Of a stretch of 64,000 nt of DNA, positions 26,721-36,575 are shown in pieces. The position numbers and the translations under genes are program-made. The stretch is from Flavobacteriaceae bacterium (lineage in GTDB: Bacteria; Bacteroidota; Bacteroidia; Flavobacteriales; Flavobacteriaceae), in assembly GCA_029238215.1 (NCBI GenBank), contig JAQWGN010000016.1, positions 26,853-90,852 on the forward strand, read 5' to 3'. The notes under the pieces are model-generated. The model was not told the DNA's origin. It saw nothing but the letters and a program-made list of their open reading frames with translations, and searched no databases. The first letter of the stretch is position 1, and the number at the start of each line of letters is the position of its first letter.

Positions 26721-27677
26721 ATGTCTGTACTTGTCATTATTGAAACCGAAAAAAACAAACTCAAACGCAATGCTGCTGAAGTAGCTTCTTACGGCGTTGG
26801 TCTCGCTGCTGACTTAAAAACAAGCTGTTCTGCGATAGCTTTTCATTCCGATAACGCTGATAGCCTCGGGCAGTTTGGTATATCAAAAGTAGCCGTAGTT
26901 TCCAATGTGCCAATGCATTTTGATGCCAATACCTATGCCGATACCATTGCGCAGCATGTACAGCAAATTAAGGCAACGCATCTAATTGTAAGCAGCAGTG
27001 CCGACGCTAAGTTTCTTGCACCCCTGTTAGCAGCCAAACTAAACGCTGCCTATGTGCCTAATGTAGTGGCTTTACCAAGTGCTACAAATCCATTGACTGT
27101 AAAGCGAACTGCATTTACCAACAAGGCTTTTGCCAATACAACGATTGAAGGAAGCTGTTCTATTATTGGTGTTGGAAATAACACTTTTGGAGCTATTGAA
27201 AACCCTGTTTCTTGTGATGTACAGTCCGTAGTTTACAACCCCTCAACATCATTGCTTGAACAAGTTTCCATTGAAAAAGAAACGGGAAAAGCTACCATTG
27301 CCGATGCCGATGTTGTGGTATCGGGAGGTAGAGGGCTTAAGGGACCTGAAAACTGGCATTTGATTGAGGAATTAGCCGAAGTTTTGGATGCCGCAACGGC
27401 CTGTTCAAAACCTGTTTCTGACATGGGATGGCGTTCGCATGACGAGCACGTTGGGCAAACCGGAAAACCCGTTTCTACCAATTTATACATTGCAATAGGT
27501 ATTTCGGGAGCCATTCAGCATCTTGCTGGTGTAAACGCCTCTAAAGTTAAGGTGGTTATTAACTCTGATCCTGAAGCTCCTTTCTTTAAAGCTGCAGACT
27601 ATGGCGTTGTGGGAGACGCTTTTGAAGTAGTCCCTGAATTAATCAAAAAGTTAAAAGCATTTAAAGCGCTTGGTTAA
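26721..27677 (+). CDS. etfA: Electron transfer flavoprotein alpha subunit
   Basis: The 318-residue EtfA has the C-terminal FAD domain: VVSGGRGLKGPENW, then MGWRSHDEHVGQTGKPV and ISGAIQHLAGV, all of which contact FAD in known structures. The N-terminal domain pairs with EtfB. It is co-transcribed with etfB. The usual electron donors (acyl-CoA dehydrogenases) are not in this window. The length is normal for Bacteroidetes. Confidence 0.96.
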   Translation: MSVLVIIETEKNKLKRNAAEVASYGVGLAADLKTSCSAIAFHSDNADSLGQFGISKVAVVSNVPMHFDANTYADTIAQHVQQIKATHLIVSSSADAKFLAPLLAAKLNAAYVPNVVALPSATNPLTVKRTAFTNKAFANTTIEGSCSIIGVGNNTFGAIENPVSCDVQSVVYNPSTSLLEQVSIEKETGKATIADADVVVSGGRGLKGPENWHLIEELAEVLDAATACSKPVSDMGWRSHDEHVGQTGKPVSTNLYIAIGISGAIQHLAGVNASKVKVVINSDPEAPFFKAADYGVVGDAFEVVPELIKKLKAFKALG

Positions 27678-27722
27678 TCTTTGAATTTTGTATTTTAGGC
27701 TTAATTTTGTCAGCATTACGTC

Positions 27723-28313
27723 ATGAGCCTAATCGAACTTCGTGTAAATCGCATATCATACAGCCAAAATCAGAGCGGGGCCTATGCTATGGTCCTTGAT
27801 GAAGTGGATGGTAAACGAAAACTTCCTGTAGTGATTGGTGAGTTTGAAGCACAGTCTGTTGCCGTCGCCTTAGATAAAGACATTAAGCCTCATCGGCCAT
27901 TTACCCATGATTTGTTTAAAAACTTTGCTTATCGATTTGACATTGTTATTAAACGAGTCATTATAACGAAACTTGTTGATGGTGTGTTTTATTCAAGTCT
28001 TATATGTGAACGTGATAAAATTGAAGAAATTATAGACTCGCGTACTTCAGACGCAATTGCCCTAGCACTTCGCTTTAAAGCACCCATTTTTACACATGAA
28101 AATGTTTTGGATCAGGCTGGAGTCATTTTTGATAAAGACGACATCCCTGTTACTGATGAAACCAAAGACGAATTATCCCATACTGAATATTCAGATTTAT
28201 CGACGCAAGAGCTGGAAGAAGCCATCAAAAAAGCCGTTAAAAAAGAAGACTATGAAATGGCCGCACGGTTTCGGGACGAAATCTCTAAACGCGCTAACAA
28301 ATCGGATAAATAA
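27723..28313 (+). CDS. Bifunctional nuclease domain (DUF151) protein with UVR motif
   Basis: The N-terminal DUF151/BFN domain (about 1-130; YAMVLDEVDGKRKLPVVIGE, SRTSDAIALALRF) is followed by an acidic linker and a C-terminal UvrB/UvrC helical motif (ELEEAIKKAVKKEDYEMAA, about 160-190). This pairing is common in Bacteroidetes. Nuclease activity of the plant homologue has been reported, but the bacterial role is unclear; the UVR motif suggests a protein contact. It follows etfA by 45 bp and is probably in the same transcript. Confidence 0.88.
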   Translation: MSLIELRVNRISYSQNQSGAYAMVLDEVDGKRKLPVVIGEFEAQSVAVALDKDIKPHRPFTHDLFKNFAYRFDIVIKRVIITKLVDGVFYSSLICERDKIEEIIDSRTSDAIALALRFKAPIFTHENVLDQAGVIFDKDDIPVTDETKDELSHTEYSDLSTQELEEAIKKAVKKEDYEMAARFRDEISKRANKSDK

Positions 28314-28325
28314 TGCCATTATTAG

Positions 28326-28451
28326 CACTTACTAAATAGCCAATCATTGTCCATCAAGCATGCGTCAATCGTAATTTTCAAAGGTATTATGGGGCTCTTA
28401 TCCCTTGCTTTGGCTAATTTATTTAGCTCAAATCGAAAGGCTTTTTTGTAA
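28326..28451 (+). pseudogene. Relic of a NupC-type nucleoside transporter
   Basis: No intact gene lies between 28314 and 28570, but the frame from 28326 to the stop at 28449-28451 reads ...GIMGLLSLALANLFSSNRKAF. That strongly recalls the conserved N-terminus of concentrative nucleoside transporters (RGLLGM..LL.IAFLFSSNRKAI). There is no further transporter sequence, so most of the gene has been deleted. In related genomes, as I recall, a transporter gene sits between the DUF151 gene and thyA, which fits. The match is to about 22 residues only. Confidence 0.45.
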
Positions 28452-28494
28452 GTACCCTCGCCTTATTGCTTTCGATGCAGTTGGACTAAAATAG

Positions 28495-28522
28495 TTGAAA
28501 ACCTTTTGAAAAAGTATTTTTG
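28495..28522 (+). promoter_or_regulatory. thyA promoter
   Basis: TTG (28495-28497), 17 bp, then TATTTTTG (28515-28522), an exact TAnnTTTG box, 48 bp before the thyA ATG. The spacing is 2 bp shorter than the commonest one. Confidence 0.55.
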
Positions 28523-28570
28523 CAATTGTATAAAATCTAAACCTAGATTATATTTTTACAAAAACAAACC

Positions 28571-29395
28571 ATGCAACAGTATTTAGATTTGGTACGTCGG
28601 GCTCTTGATGAGGGCGCCGTTAAAGGAGATAGAACGGGGACAGGGACACATAGTGTTTTTGGGCATCAAATGCGGTTTGACCTCTCTAAAGGCTTTCCAT
28701 TAGTCACCACTAAAAAAATTCACCTTAAGTCTATAATTTATGAACTGCTATGGTTTATTAAAGGAGATACCAATATTGACTACCTCACAGAAAATGGGGT
28801 CCGCATTTGGAACGAATGGGCAGACGAAAAAGGAAATCTTGGTCCAGTTTATGGTCACCAATGGCGTAATTGGAACAGCGAAAACATTGATCAATTGACC
28901 AATGTAATAGAAACATTAAAAACCAATCCCAACAGTCGCAGAATGCTGGTTTCGGCTTGGAACCCAAGTGTACTGCCCGACACATCAAAATCATTTGAAG
29001 AAAACGTTGCCAATGGCAAAGCCGCCCTACCGCCTTGCCATGCGTTTTTTCAGTTTTATGTTGCCGATGGTAAACTGTCGTGTCAACTGTATCAACGCAG
29101 TGCGGATATTTTCTTGGGTGTCCCTTTTAATATTGCATCCTATGCGCTGCTAACTGAAATGATAGCGCAAGTTTGCGGACTAAAAGCTGGAGAATTTATT
29201 CACACACTTGGCGATGCGCATATTTACTCCAATCACATGGATCAAGTTGCATTGCAGCTAAGCCGTGAAACTAAACCCCTTCCAACACTAAAGCTTAACC
29301 CAGAAATTACAGATTTATTTGCTTTCAATTACGAAGATATTGAAATCCTTAACTACGACCCCCACCCTGGTATTAAAGGAATGGTAGCCGTTTAA
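28571..29395 (+). CDS. thyA: Thymidylate synthase
   Basis: The 274-residue ThyA methylates dUMP to dTMP using methylene-THF. The nucleophile cysteine is in [12 protein letters not shown] and the dUMP-binding arginines in [14 protein letters not shown]. The opening residues ([23 protein letters not shown]) and the terminal MVAV-type end (GIKGMVAV) are canonical. It is followed 10 bp later by the dihydrofolate reductase fusion gene, which recycles the dihydrofolate that it produces. Confidence 0.97.
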   Translation: MQQYLDLVRRALDEGAVKGDRTGTGTHSVFGHQMRFDLSKGFPLVTTKKIHLKSIIYELLWFIKGDTNIDYLTENGVRIWNEWADEKGNLGPVYGHQWRNWNSENIDQLTNVIETLKTNPNSRRMLVSAWNPSVLPDTSKSFEENVANGKAALPPCHAFFQFYVADGKLSCQLYQRSADIFLGVPFNIASYALLTEMIAQVCGLKAGEFIHTLGDAHIYSNHMDQVALQLSRETKPLPTLKLNPEITDLFAFNYEDIEILNYDPHPGIKGMVAV

Positions 29396-29405
29396 TCCAC
29401 ATTCT

Positions 29406-30308
29406 ATGTTTCGCAAAAAAAAGAACCAATCCACTATTGAACCGCAACAAGTAGCTCTTGTTGAACATGCGCAAAAACGCATTGCACAAAAAAAACGGTT
29501 CCATACCCATCTACTCATTTCATTGTTTGTTGTGTTTTTTTCTATGGTTCTCAATTTTGCTTTTGATTATAAAATTGAATTGATGCCTTTTAACACGTAT
29601 TGGGCATTTGCTGTTGGAGCACTACTGGGTATTTTACTACTCATTCATTTTTTACGTGTTTTTGTTTTTTACTCCTTTATGGGAAAGGTTTGGGAGATGG
29701 AACAAATGGAGTTTTTACTTGACAAGCAAGCCATAAAAGTAGAAAAGCTAAAACGAGCTATGGATAAAGAAGCTGCTTTAAAAGCAAATGCAGAGTGGCA
29801 ACGTGAGAATCAAAATAAAAAAGTCACCATGATTGCCGCAGCTGGTGAAAACAATGCCTTAGGTAAAGACAATCAACTTATCTGGTATTTATCAGACGAT
29901 TTAAAACATTTCAAGAATCTAACCAAAGGGCATCATGTGATTATGGGTAGAAAAACTTTTGAGTCTATGCCCAAAGCACTTCCAAACCGCACCAACGTTA
30001 TTATTACCCGTCAAAAAGATTATAAGGCTGAAAATGCACATGTTGTACACTCATTAGAGGCCGCATTGGCTTTTGTAGAAGATGATGAACAACCATTCAT
30101 AATTGGTGGAGGTGAAATTTATCGTCAGGGGTTGGATTATGCCGACAGCATTGAATTAACTCGTGTGCATGAAGAATTTGAAGCCGATACATTTTTTCCA
30201 GAAATAGATTCGGCCAAGTGGCGTGAAGTTTGGCGTGAAAATCACGATAAGGACGAAAAACACAAACACGCATTTTCATTTATTAGATACGAAAAAATAC
30301 ACGCATGA
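29406..30308 (+). CDS. 2TM-domain / dihydrofolate reductase fusion
   Basis: One uninterrupted 300-residue frame encodes two parts. Residues about 1-125 form a 2TM domain with two helices (about 37-55 and 62-88) and a trailing coiled segment (MGKVWEMEQMEFLLDKQ). Residues about 138-300 are a complete dihydrofolate reductase (MIAAAGENNALGKDN, IWYLSDDL, HHVIMGRKTFESMP, FIIGGGEIYRQ). The active-site acid is kept in DDL, while the usual Pro before it is Ser. In relatives the two are usually separate neighbouring genes, as I recall. An internal ATG (29828) would give a soluble DHFR, so both forms may be made. The last 4 bp overlap fabD. Confidence 0.92.
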   Translation: MFRKKKNQSTIEPQQVALVEHAQKRIAQKKRFHTHLLISLFVVFFSMVLNFAFDYKIELMPFNTYWAFAVGALLGILLLIHFLRVFVFYSFMGKVWEMEQMEFLLDKQAIKVEKLKRAMDKEAALKANAEWQRENQNKKVTMIAAAGENNALGKDNQLIWYLSDDLKHFKNLTKGHHVIMGRKTFESMPKALPNRTNVIITRQKDYKAENAHVVHSLEAALAFVEDDEQPFIIGGGEIYRQGLDYADSIELTRVHEEFEADTFFPEIDSAKWREVWRENHDKDEKHKHAFSFIRYEKIHA

Positions 30309-31186
30309 ATGTAGCAATGTTTCCGGGTCAAGGGGCCCAATTTGTTGGAATGGGTAAAGACCTTTTTGAAAAAAGTCCACATGCCAAAGAACGCTTTAAT
30401 GCAGCCAATGCAATACTAGGGTTTTCCATTACTGATATTATGTTTGAAGGAGATGTAGATGCTTTAAAACAAACTCAAGTGACGCAACCTGCCATTTTCT
30501 TGCATTCGGTAATAAGCTACGAACTAGCGCAAAAATCTAATCCTGATATGGCTGCTGGACATTCGCTAGGCGAGTTTTCTGCACTTACTTCAATGGGTGC
30601 TTTATCTTTTGAGGATGGGTTAAAGCTTGTTTCAAAACGCGCACTTGCCATGCAAGCCGCTTGTGATCTTACTAAAGGAACTATGGCTGCTGTATTGGCT
30701 TTGGCTGACAATATCGTGGAAGATACTTGTGCGGCTTTAGACGGGGTAGTAGTAGCTGCTAATTACAACTGCCCAGGGCAATTGGTAATTTCAGGAGAAT
30801 ATACTGCCGTTGAAGCTGCCTGTGAAGTGCTAAAAGAAAAAGGTGCAAAAAGAGCCCTAATACTCCCTGTGGGTGGTGCGTTTCATTCTCCGTTAATGGA
30901 GCCTGCACGAGAAGAATTGGCAAAGGCAATTTTAGAAACGAGCTTGAATACACCCAGTTGTCCAATATATCAAAACGTTACGGCTGCGCCTACACAAGAC
31001 CCGGCGTTGATTCAAGAAAATCTAATTGCGCAGCTTACTGGCCCCGTAAAATGGACGCAAACCATCCAACACATGCGACAAGACGGTGCGCAAGTGTTTA
31101 CAGAATATGGTCCAGGTAAAGTATTACAAGGATTGGTGCGAAAAATTGACAGCGAGGCTGAAGTACAATCTGCCCTATTGGACTAA
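30305..31186 (+). CDS. fabD: Malonyl-CoA:ACP transacylase
   Basis: The 293-residue enzyme loads malonate on ACP for fatty-acid synthesis. The nucleophile serine is in GHSLGEFSAL, the catalytic histidine in GGAFHSPLM, and the start MFPGQGAQFVGMG is typical. It overlaps the DHFR fusion by four bases (ATGA), so it belongs to the thyA string. Its last four bases overlap the end of the convergent aminotransferase gene. Confidence 0.97.
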   Translation: MNVAMFPGQGAQFVGMGKDLFEKSPHAKERFNAANAILGFSITDIMFEGDVDALKQTQVTQPAIFLHSVISYELAQKSNPDMAAGHSLGEFSALTSMGALSFEDGLKLVSKRALAMQAACDLTKGTMAAVLALADNIVEDTCAALDGVVVAANYNCPGQLVISGEYTAVEAACEVLKEKGAKRALILPVGGAFHSPLMEPAREELAKAILETSLNTPSCPIYQNVTAAPTQDPALIQENLIAQLTGPVKWTQTIQHMRQDGAQVFTEYGPGKVLQGLVRKIDSEAEVQSALLD

Positions 31187-32313
31187 TCCAAATACGCTAG
31201 AATCGTTTTACAGATAAATTGGATTTGTTCTTCGTCCAACTCACTGTGCATGGGCAAGGAAATAACCTCATGAATTAATTGGTTGGTAACCTCAAAGTTT
31301 TCTTCTTTATACCGCGTGTCAACATAGGCTTTTTGAAGGTGCAATGGAATGGGGTAATACACCCCACACGGGATTTGATGTTCCTGTAAGTGCTTTACCA
31401 AATTATCACGATCTGCATTTATAATACGTAAGGTATACTGATGATACACATGGGAATCACAGTCTCCAGAAGTTACAGGTGTATTGATGTTTGAATGACC
31501 TTGAAGCAATTGCGTGTAACGAATAGCAGCCCATTTGCGTCGCTCATTATACACGTCAAGCAATTTCAATTTTTCATTTAAAACCACAGCTTGTAGGCTA
31601 TCAAGTCGAGAATTTACACCTACCACATCATGGTGATATCGGGTATACATCCCATGATTAACAATGCCTCTAATGGTATGCGCTAAGTCGTCATCATTGG
31701 TAAAAATAGCACCACCATCGCCGTAGCATCCCAAGTTTTTAGATGGAAAAAAAGAAGTTGAAGCCACATGACCAATACTTCCTGTTTTTACTTTCTCCCC
31801 TTTTTTATTCGTGTGTGTTGAACCAATCCCTTGGGCATTATCTTCAATTACAAATAAGTTGTGTTTTTCAGCAATATCCATAATGCGATCCATATCTGCT
31901 GCTTGTCCAAATAGATGAACGGGGACGATCGCTTTAGTATTTGGCGTAATGGCCTTTTCAATGGCTTTGGGGTCTATGTTAAAGGTATCTGGAAGCACAT
32001 CAACCAATACAGGTGTAAGTCCTAAAAGAGCAATGACCTCAACAGTCGCTGCAAAGGTAAAATCAGCCGTGATAACTTCATCGCCTGGCTTTAAACCCAG
32101 TCCCATCATGGCTACTTGAAGGGCGTCCGTTCCATTGGCACAAGGGATTACGTGTTTTACACCTAAATATGCCTCAAGACTCGCTTGAAAACTTTTAACA
32201 GCAGGGCCGTTGATAAATTGAGCTGAGGATAAAACCTCTTGCATACCTTTATCGACTTGTGGCTTTATAAATTGATACTGGGTCTGTAGGTCGACCATTT
32301 GTATTTTTCGCAT
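31183..32313 (-). CDS. DegT/DnrJ/EryC1-type sugar aminotransferase
   Basis: The 376-residue PLP enzyme of the DegT/WecE group forms amino sugars for surface polysaccharides. The PLP lysine lies in FFPSKNLGCYGDGGAI, and the cofactor aspartate in VIEDNAQGIGS. ANGTDALQVA binds the phosphate. It faces fabD convergently and is divergent from the KDO transferase gene, so it stands alone. The nucleotide-sugar substrate cannot be told from the sequence. An LPS or O-antigen role is plausible given waaA next door. Confidence 0.93.
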   Translation of the reverse strand: MRKIQMVDLQTQYQFIKPQVDKGMQEVLSSAQFINGPAVKSFQASLEAYLGVKHVIPCANGTDALQVAMMGLGLKPGDEVITADFTFAATVEVIALLGLTPVLVDVLPDTFNIDPKAIEKAITPNTKAIVPVHLFGQAADMDRIMDIAEKHNLFVIEDNAQGIGSTHTNKKGEKVKTGSIGHVASTSFFPSKNLGCYGDGGAIFTNDDDLAHTIRGIVNHGMYTRYHHDVVGVNSRLDSLQAVVLNEKLKLLDVYNERRKWAAIRYTQLLQGHSNINTPVTSGDCDSHVYHQYTLRIINADRDNLVKHLQEHQIPCGVYYPIPLHLQKAYVDTRYKEENFEVTNQLIHEVISLPMHSELDEEQIQFICKTILAYLD

Positions 32314-32381
32314 CGCATTTTATTGATGGCTCAAAATTACAAAAAACAAATGCCTCTTGACGAAATAAGTATCTTTGACCC

Positions 32382-33605
32382 ATGTCTTTTTTGTATTCCA
32401 TTTCCGTATCCGTTGCAAAAGCCTTAGCTCCTCTCGTAGCGACATCTGCAAAAGCGACTGCTTTTGTAAAAGGGCGGCGGGAACTATGGGATCAAATCCA
32501 TAATATTCCAAAAGACAAGAAAGTAGTTTGGATGCATTCCGCCTCCCTAGGGGAATATGAACAAGGGCTGCCCGTTTTGCAGGAATTAAAAACCAAAAAT
32601 CCTAACTATTTTTACTTGGTAACTTTTTTTTCGCCTTCTGGTTATGAGGTGCGCAAGAATCATGGGGTTGCTGATCTAACAACCTATTTACCATGGGACA
32701 CCAAATCGGATATTAAGCGATTTGTAGAGCACGTCAATCCAGCCATGGTCCTTTTTGTGAAGTACGAGTTTTGGCCAAATTTAATTCGTGAATTGCATCG
32801 AAAAGAAGTTGTATTATACCTAATTGCGGGAGTCTTTCGTGCCAACCAACTGTTTTTTAAACCTTGGGGGAAAACACAGCGCAAATTACTAGCTAGTTTC
32901 AAGCATTTATTTGTTCAAAACGGTAATTCCCTAAAACTACTTCAACAAATAGGGTTAAATAACGCTACTATTTCAGGGGATACTCGTTTTGATCGTGTGG
33001 GTGCAACAAAAGAACCTTTAGTATTTATGGAAACTTTTGTGGGTACACGCAACTGTATTGTAGTTGGTAGTTCGTGGCCCGAAGATGAGGCTGTGTTCTT
33101 AGATGCTGTAAAACAGACCCCTTCTAACTGGTGTTGGCTTATTGCACCACATGAAATGCACGAAGAAAAACTTAGTCATTTGATAGAGCAATTGCCGAAA
33201 GGATCTCTAAGATTTTCCGAAAATGAATCGCCTAATTTTGCTGATTGCCCGGTATTGGTTTTGGATACAGTTGGTCTGTTAAGTCGCTGTTATCCGTATG
33301 CATCTATAGCCTACGTGGGTGGTGGCATGGGTACTTCTGGGCTGCATAATATTTTGGAACCCGCTGCCGATGGGATTCCTATTCTTATTGGAAAGAATTA
33401 CAGTAAATTCCCAGAAGCCAAAGCCCTTATCGATTTGGGTGGAGTGGTATCCGTTCATGATTCCAATTCCTGTACCTACCAAATAAAAACCCTTATTGAA
33501 GACGAAAGCATACGCTTACAACAAGGTGCTATAAACAACCAATACGTTTTGGAAAACCAAGGCGCTACACAAAAAACCTTACGCCTACTTAATAAAGCCT
33601 TATGA
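32382..33605 (+). CDS. waaA: 3-deoxy-D-manno-octulosonic acid transferase
   Basis: The 407-residue GT30 glycosyltransferase (KdtA/WaaA) transfers KDO to lipid A at the inner membrane. It has the N-terminal membrane-proximal helix, the conserved WMHSASLGEYEQGLP (the catalytic acid is the Glu of GEY), LVTFFSPSGYEV, and YVGGGMGTSGLHNILEP in the C-terminal nucleotide-binding half. The length is normal. Its stop overlaps a 56-codon ORF as ATGA. Confidence 0.95.
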   Translation: MSFLYSISVSVAKALAPLVATSAKATAFVKGRRELWDQIHNIPKDKKVVWMHSASLGEYEQGLPVLQELKTKNPNYFYLVTFFSPSGYEVRKNHGVADLTTYLPWDTKSDIKRFVEHVNPAMVLFVKYEFWPNLIRELHRKEVVLYLIAGVFRANQLFFKPWGKTQRKLLASFKHLFVQNGNSLKLLQQIGLNNATISGDTRFDRVGATKEPLVFMETFVGTRNCIVVGSSWPEDEAVFLDAVKQTPSNWCWLIAPHEMHEEKLSHLIEQLPKGSLRFSENESPNFADCPVLVLDTVGLLSRCYPYASIAYVGGGMGTSGLHNILEPAADGIPILIGKNYSKFPEAKALIDLGGVVSVHDSNSCTYQIKTLIEDESIRLQQGAINNQYVLENQGATQKTLRLLNKAL

Positions 33606-33772
33606 TTTGTATTCCTGCCCAAATACCCGATGAGCTCTGTGCCATAGACGATGAGCTAAAAGCCATTTACCACAGCAAAGACAGTATTTGCGTTTGGGTG
33701 TTTAAAACCCGAACCGATCGAAACAGTTTTATGGAACAAACTGCTGGAATGGACAAAGAAACACGTGTTTAA
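33602..33772 (+). CDS. Small unknown protein coupled to waaA
   Basis: This 56-residue frame starts with an ATG that overlaps the waaA stop (ATGA), the same coupling seen throughout this genome. The product MICIPAQIPDELCAIDDELK and its continuation is acidic at first and then basic, has no membrane segment, and belongs to no family I recognise. It ends 14 bp before the convergent sugar-transporter gene. The overlap supports translation, but the short length leaves doubt. Confidence 0.5.
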   Translation: MICIPAQIPDELCAIDDELKAIYHSKDSICVWVFKTRTDRNSFMEQTAGMDKETRV

Positions 33773-33786
33773 TACGTTCTTATACT

Positions 33787-35205
33787 TTATTTCTTCCAAA
33801 TTCCTTCCATCTCTTCTAAAGTTTTCCCTTTAGTTTCAGGAACATATTTCCAAACAAACCACATAGCCAATAAGGACATGATACCATAAACCCAGTATGC
33901 AAAACCGTGATTAAATTGTTCTATCAAATCTGAATTATCATTCATCATAGGGAATGTTAAAGACACCAAATAATTAGAAATCCATTGCGCCGCTACAGCA
34001 ACTGCCATGGCTTTTCCCCTAATTTTATTAGGGAAAATTTCTGAAAGCAATACCCAAACCACTGGTCCCCAACTCAAAGCAAAACTTGCCACATACAACA
34101 TCATGCAGCCTAAAGCTAAATAACCTGTTGCACCAGAAAAGAATACAAAACCAAGCGCTAGCATAGCTACAGCCATTCCTAAAGCACCAATAAGCATTAG
34201 TGGTTTTCTTCCGTAGTTATCTACTGTTTTTACGGCTATAATGGTAAATAAGAAGTTTACGATTCCCACAATAATGGTTAATAGTAAGGCGCCATCTGTA
34301 TTAGGGTCTATAGATTTAAAGATTTCCGGAGCATAATACAACACCACATTTATTCCAACAAATTGTTGGAAAACGGAAAGTAAAACACCTATGATTATGA
34401 TACCCCATCCATAGGACAACAACTTTCCAGAAGTTTCCACAACAGAGCTTTTTATTTCAGCTAAAATTTTATTTCCTTCTTGTTCTCCATTTACTTTTAT
34501 AAGTACATCTAATGCTTCTTCTGGTTTGTTTTTCAACATTAAAGAACGTGGTGTGTCTGGCACAAAAAATAATAGGCCTAAAAATAATCCAGCAGGAATA
34601 ACTTCCGAAGCAAACATCCATCTCCAGCCTACTGCATTTAGCCATGCATCAGAACCTCCCCCTTTAGAAATAAAATAGTTTACAAAATAAACCACCATAA
34701 AACCACCAACAATGGCCAATTGATTAAAAGACACCAATTTCCCTCTACTTTTTGCTGGGGCTATTTCAGCTATATATAGCGGTGATAACATAGATGCTAA
34801 TCCAACACCTATACCTCCAAGTATTCTATAGCATATAAAAATTGTGGAAAATGTATGGTCTAACTCTCCAATTGGTTTAATAAACATTTCTGGCATAGCA
34901 GAACCTAAAGCTGATATTAAAAATAATATTGCAGCTAGAATAAGTCCTTTTTTTCTACCCAGCTTTTTACTGACAAGTCCACCAAAAATTCCTCCAATGA
35001 TACACCCAATTAAGGCACTTGCTACTAAAAACCCTTTAAATGCACTTGCTGCTCCTTCTGATAACCCTTTGGGGGTGACAAAAAAGCTATCTAAAGAACC
35101 TACAGTTCCAGAAATTACACCTGTGTCATATCCAAACAATAGCCCGCCAAGTGTTGCTACTAATGTGAGTTTAATTAAATACCTTGAATTGGTTGATGTT
35201 TCCAT
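33787..35205 (-). CDS. Sugar/H+ symporter, probably for xylose
   Basis: The 472-residue MFS sugar-porter has 12 helices. Seen: the RxGRK-type loops KKLGRKKGL and DNYGRKPL, the GGIGVGLASMLSPLYIAE segment, QQFVGINVVLYYAPEIF, and the C-terminal PETKGKTLEEME. These are the marks of the XylE/GLUT family. As the last gene of the xyl operon (27 bp after xylA), its substrate is probably xylose. It ends convergently with waaA and its small partner. Confidence 0.93.
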   Translation of the reverse strand: METSTNSRYLIKLTLVATLGGLLFGYDTGVISGTVGSLDSFFVTPKGLSEGAASAFKGFLVASALIGCIIGGIFGGLVSKKLGRKKGLILAAILFLISALGSAMPEMFIKPIGELDHTFSTIFICYRILGGIGVGLASMLSPLYIAEIAPAKSRGKLVSFNQLAIVGGFMVVYFVNYFISKGGGSDAWLNAVGWRWMFASEVIPAGLFLGLLFFVPDTPRSLMLKNKPEEALDVLIKVNGEQEGNKILAEIKSSVVETSGKLLSYGWGIIIIGVLLSVFQQFVGINVVLYYAPEIFKSIDPNTDGALLLTIIVGIVNFLFTIIAVKTVDNYGRKPLMLIGALGMAVAMLALGFVFFSGATGYLALGCMMLYVASFALSWGPVVWVLLSEIFPNKIRGKAMAVAVAAQWISNYLVSLTFPMMNDNSDLIEQFNHGFAYWVYGIMSLLAMWFVWKYVPETKGKTLEEMEGIWKK

Positions 35206-35231
35206 AATGCTTATTTTAATTTTTGCTTTTT

Positions 35232-36557
35232 TTATATGTATTGATTTATAATATTCTCAAACAACTCTTGTTTCCCACTTTGTAGTTGTAGTTCACCGTT
35301 TTCTTGTGCAAGTTTATATAAATCTTGCAATCCTAATTTTCCATTTTCAAAGTCTTTTCCTTTGCCAGAATCAAAAGAACGATAACGTTCTTGTCTCAAC
35401 TTTTCATAAGGAGAAGACGTTATGATTTTATCTGCAATAAGTAATGCGCGTGCAAAAGTATCCGCACCTCCAATATGTGCATGGAATACATCATCCATAT
35501 CTGTTGAGTTTCTTCTTATTTTAGCATCGAAGTTTACACCTCCCCCTTGTAAACCTCCCGCTTTTAGGAAAACTAACATCGCCTCGGTAGTTTCTTGAAT
35601 ATTATTTGGAAACTGATCCGTATCCCATCCGTTTTGATAATCGCCTCTATTGGCATCTAAACTTCCTAGCATCCCTGCTTTTGCAGCGGTTTCCATTTCA
35701 TGCTGAAAGGTATGTTGTGCCAAAGTAGCATGGTTTACCTCAATATTTATTTTGAAATCTTTGTCTAAACCATACTCCTTTAAGAAACCGATGGCTGTTG
35801 CCGTATCAAAATCGTATTGATGTTTGGATGGTTCCATGGGTTTTGGTTCAATAAAGAAATTTCCTTTAAAGCCTTGTGATCTTGCGTAATCTCTGCACAT
35901 GGCTAAAAACTGCCCCATATGATCCAGTTCTCTACCCATATCCGTATTAAGTAAAGACATATACCCTTCACGGCCACCCCAGAATACGTAGTTTTCTCCG
36001 TCTAATTTTATAGTGGCGTCCAAGGCCAATTTAATTTGTCCTCCAGCTCTAGCAACCACATTAAAATCTGGGTTAGTAGAAGCACCATTCATATATCGTG
36101 GATTTGAAAAACAGTTTGCTGTTCCCCATAGTAATTTAGCTCCAGAAGCGGTTTGCTTTTCCTTTAAATAATCGGTAATCGTGGCTAATCTACTTTCTGA
36201 CTCTGCAAAGGTTTGACCTTCTTGAATTAAATCAAAATCGTGAAAGCAGTAGTATCCGAATCCCATTTTTGTGATGAATTCAAAAGCAGCATCCGCTTTA
36301 TCTTTTGCTGCCTGAATAGCATCTGATGATTGGTCCCAAGCAAAATTTTGAGTCCCTGGGCCAAATGGATCACTCCCTTGTCCACAGAAGGTATGCCAAT
36401 AGGCTACCGAAAATTTAAAATGCTCGCGCATGGTTTTGCCCGCTACTATTTGATCTGGATTGTAATATTTAAATGCTAACGGATTGTCTGAATTCTTGCC
36501 TTCAAACTTTATATCTCCAATTCCTTTAAAGTATTCTGTGTTTCCTAAAATTGCCAT
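35232..36557 (-). CDS. xylA: Xylose isomerase
   Basis: The 441-residue metal-dependent aldose-ketose isomerase converts D-xylose to D-xylulose. The active-site histidine lies in [15 protein letters not shown], and metal ligands are in [18 protein letters not shown] and in the [17 protein letters not shown] and [16 protein letters not shown] segments. [15 protein letters not shown] is a family hallmark. It lies 18 bp after xylB in the same operon. Confidence 0.97.
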   Translation of the reverse strand: MAILGNTEYFKGIGDIKFEGKNSDNPLAFKYYNPDQIVAGKTMREHFKFSVAYWHTFCGQGSDPFGPGTQNFAWDQSSDAIQAAKDKADAAFEFITKMGFGYYCFHDFDLIQEGQTFAESESRLATITDYLKEKQTASGAKLLWGTANCFSNPRYMNGASTNPDFNVVARAGGQIKLALDATIKLDGENYVFWGGREGYMSLLNTDMGRELDHMGQFLAMCRDYARSQGFKGNFFIEPKPMEPSKHQYDFDTATAIGFLKEYGLDKDFKINIEVNHATLAQHTFQHEMETAAKAGMLGSLDANRGDYQNGWDTDQFPNNIQETTEAMLVFLKAGGLQGGGVNFDAKIRRNSTDMDDVFHAHIGGADTFARALLIADKIITSSPYEKLRQERYRSFDSGKGKDFENGKLGLQDLYKLAQENGELQLQSGKQELFENIINQYI

Positions 36558-36575
36558 GATGTTGATTTTTTATTT

